DNA of 46,411 nt from Syntrophomonadaceae bacterium (GTDB taxonomy: Bacteria > Bacillota > Dethiobacteria > DTU022 > PWGO01). The stretch spans positions 1-46,411 of the forward strand of contig PWGO01000175.1 in the NCBI GenBank assembly GCA_003554525.1, in the 5' to 3' direction. The notes beneath the pieces are model-generated. The model was given only the letters and a program-made list of their open reading frames with translations, had not been told where the DNA came from and searched no databases. The position numbers were made by a program, and so were the translations under genes. The first letter of the stretch is position 1. Each line of letters starts with the position of its first letter. Of this stretch, positions 45,320-46,411 are shown piece by piece.

Positions 45320-45557
45320 TTTAATCCCTCCCCTGTTTGCACAGTAATTTTTAAAAATTTGTATATTTCTAAATTCCGGACTTCTCCGGGTCACGGTATT
45401 ATTCTCCACAACCTTGCACGATCCTTCTTTTTTCGCGGGCATGGTAAAAATACAATATTGGAAAAAAATTTAGAATAGAACAAATAAAGTGCTCTTGTGA
45501 ATAATCGACCCACTACTTGAACATGAAGCACAGATGAAATTTGTATATAGATAAGCT

Positions 45558-45640
45558 GGCCAGTACAAGTAAGTTTCACCGAAGAGGAATACACCCACAG
45601 GGATAATGAAAACGACAGGGCACTACAGCTAAGTTTAACC
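45558..45640. repeat. Pair of 23-bp imperfect direct repeats
   Basis: 45558-45580 and 45618-45640 match at 18 of 23 positions (shared core TAAGTTT.ACC), spaced 60 bp apart. They lie in the gene-poor stretch 45320-45805; an 83-codon frame across them has no protein character. The arrangement recalls iterated sites at transposon or integron ends, but no mobile gene is nearby. Confidence 0.55.
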
Positions 45641-45689
45641 AAATACTTAATTCAAAATAGACCGCTGATGTTCACTTTGTTGTATAATT

Positions 45690-45711
45690 TTTGTCGTCAA
45701 TTTGTCGTCAA
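45690..45711. repeat. Tandem 11-bp repeat near the tRNA gene
   Basis: TTTGTCGTCAA occurs twice in direct tandem, 95 bp from the tRNA-Thr 3' end. Arm-type binding sites of tyrosine integrases at tRNA genes look like this. No integrase gene is present in the window. Confidence 0.7.
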
Positions 45712-45748
45712 CTGGATATTTTAAGGTTGGATCAAGGGAGAGTACAGA

Positions 45749-45794
45749 AGAAGGACCGCCTCTTATAAAAGCTAATGAAATAGACGGTCCTTCT
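45749..45794 (-). terminator. Stem-loop after tRNA-Thr
   Basis: AGAAGGACCG (45749-45758) and CGGTCCTTCT (45785-45794) are perfect 10-bp arms with a 26-nt loop. On the minus strand it starts 12 nt after the tRNA and is followed by a short pyrimidine-rich run, so termination is likely but not strong. Confidence 0.6.
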
Positions 45795-45805
45795 ACATTT
45801 CACAA

Positions 45806-45881
45806 TGGAGCCGGCAATCCGATTCGAACGGACAACCTGCGGATTACGATTCCGCTGCTCTGCCAGTTGAGCTATGCCGGC
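45806..45881 (-). tRNA. tRNA-Thr, anticodon CGU
   Basis: A 76-nt cloverleaf on the minus strand. The acceptor arm is GCCGGCA/TGCCGGC, the anticodon stem GCGGA/TCCGC with loop ATCGTAA (anticodon CGT, reading ACG), and the T arm contains GTTCGAATC. The terminal CCA is encoded. Confidence 0.95.
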
Positions 45882-45891
45882 TTGCATCCTT

Positions 45892-45930
45892 ATTTTAACC
45901 CATAAACCCCGTCATTTCAAGGGTTTATGG
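45892..45930 (-). promoter_or_regulatory. tRNA-Thr promoter overlapped by a perfect palindrome
   Basis: TTGAAA (45920-45915), 17 nt, TAAAAT (45897-45892) on the minus strand, ending 10 nt before the tRNA. CCATAAACCC (45900-45909) and GGGTTTATGG (45921-45930) are perfect 10-bp arms, 11 bp apart and flanking the -35 hexamer. The remaining 45931-46120 is AT-rich with nothing recognisable. Confidence 0.6.
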
Positions 45931-46120
45931 TTGTCACTTTATCTGAAAAATTATTCCCGGAACCAAAAAACATTAAATAAATCTTTTCATGTGCTCACCG
46001 CTCCCAGTAAAATTAAAATAAGCTCTCCTTTTTCTCCTTATCATCCCTCTCTTTGCTTGAATACAAGTTAGTCTATAGTTTAATATTCATTATTATAGTG
46101 GTATGTGAAAAACTCTCTAT

Positions 46121-46158
46121 AATAATCAAGCACCTGAAATATCAGGTGCTTGATTATT
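46121..46158. terminator. Perfect 17-bp stem-loop between the right-end gene and tRNA-Thr
   Basis: AATAATCAAGCACCTGA and its exact complement are separated by AATA. It lies about 170 nt after the stop of the right-end gene, which it probably terminates; AT-rich ends make it near-symmetric, so it may act in both directions. 46159-46326 shows no gene. Confidence 0.65.
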
Positions 46159-46326
46159 GGTTCAATCGGGTACTATTCTACTTACACATAATCACACGAT
46201 AATGTGTATAAAGTTTTTACATACAATATCAGCGGCTACTACAAGTACACTCGCATTTTTACCCTACAAACAGCCTTCTTGCTAAAACTGCTTCATCCCT
46301 GTTACAACCCACAAAAGCTCTCTTTA

Positions 46327-46411
46327 TTACTCCTCCCGTGCAGGGGATTCGGCTTCAGATGTGCTCTCCTCTGCTGAATTCGCCTCGTTTTTTTCTTCCG
46401 GCTTTTTCTTC
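46327..46411 (-). CDS. C-terminal tail of an unidentified protein (runs off the window)
   Basis: The last 27 codons read KKKPEEKNEANSAEESTSEA and end SPAREE before TAA. The tail is highly charged and disordered, of the type found at the ends of several secreted, membrane or translation proteins. It cannot be identified from this segment. Confidence 0.6.
   Translation of the reverse strand, partial: KKKPEEKNEANSAEESTSEAESPAREE

Noticed and set aside
45391-45642. 83-codon minus-strand frame upstream of the acyl-CoA synthetase
   Set aside because: It covers the imperfect direct repeats and part of a leader, has poor codon use and no ribosome binding site.

Overview
The window looks like chromosomal DNA of an anaerobic, probably spore-forming Gram-positive bacterium (Firmicutes, Clostridia in the broad sense). 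Evidence is gene content and order (rapZ-whiA beside glycolytic genes, ftsEX-M23-ctp-MinJ-like division cluster, long-form hpf, split transketolase, S-box metK), AAGGAGG-type ribosome binding sites, frequent TTG and GTG starts, a sigmaH-type promoter before hpf, and a CooC-type Ni-insertase that implies a Ni carbon monoxide dehydrogenase elsewhere. Base composition appears moderate. I cannot place it to genus from the sequence alone.

Layout, right to left because almost everything is on the minus strand. (1) 46.4-45.3 kb: tail of an unknown charged protein, a tRNA-Thr(CGU) with its own promoter, and a gene-poor stretch with IS- or integrase-like repeats. (2) 45.3-42.6 kb: long-chain acyl-CoA synthetase converging with the only plus-strand gene, a TrmI-like tRNA m1A methyltransferase. 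(3) 42.4-38.4 kb: a small Spo0E-like peptide, a MoxR ATPase plus CoxE-type VWA pair, CooC and FabZ. (4) 38.4-36.0 kb: SAM-I riboswitch and metK, a dispersed repeat, comF. (5) 35.8-29.1 kb: cold-shock protein, hpf, an unrecognised 374-residue protein, a secA with large insertions, prfB with its programmed +1 frameshift. (6) 29.1-25.3 kb: YitT membrane protein, split transketolase, ilvC. (7) 24.8-18.4 kb: ftsE, ftsX, M23 hydrolase, ctp protease, MinJ-like PDZ protein, Gdt1-type cation transporter. (8) 17.9-11.0 kb: uvrB-uvrA-uvrC. (9) 11.0-9.9 kb: about 1.1 kb of mobile-element debris. (10) 9.9-0 kb: HAD phosphatase, PHP hydrolase, thiL, rapZ, whiA, pgk, tpiA, gpmI, eno and the start of one more gene.

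Functional groupings: lower glycolysis is encoded as a block but lacks gap/cggR, and yvcK is missing between rapZ and whiA. The uvr genes form a complete nucleotide excision set. FtsEX, the coiled-coil M23 protein, Ctp and the MinJ-like protein form a cell-wall and division module.

The most interesting features are non-coding. Short tandem repeats sit just upstream of tpiA, whiA, uvrB, ftsE and secA; the whiA array is placed so that a change in copy number would put an upstream ATG in frame. A repeat of about 105 bp with a terminator-like end occurs twice, 26 kb apart and in opposite orientation. The 9.9-11.0 kb stretch stacks IS21-like end repeats, an IS91-like transposase remnant, GGGACA-type palindromic repeats, one copy of the dispersed repeat and a possible group II intron fragment. 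No CRISPR array, prophage or clear new defence system was seen.
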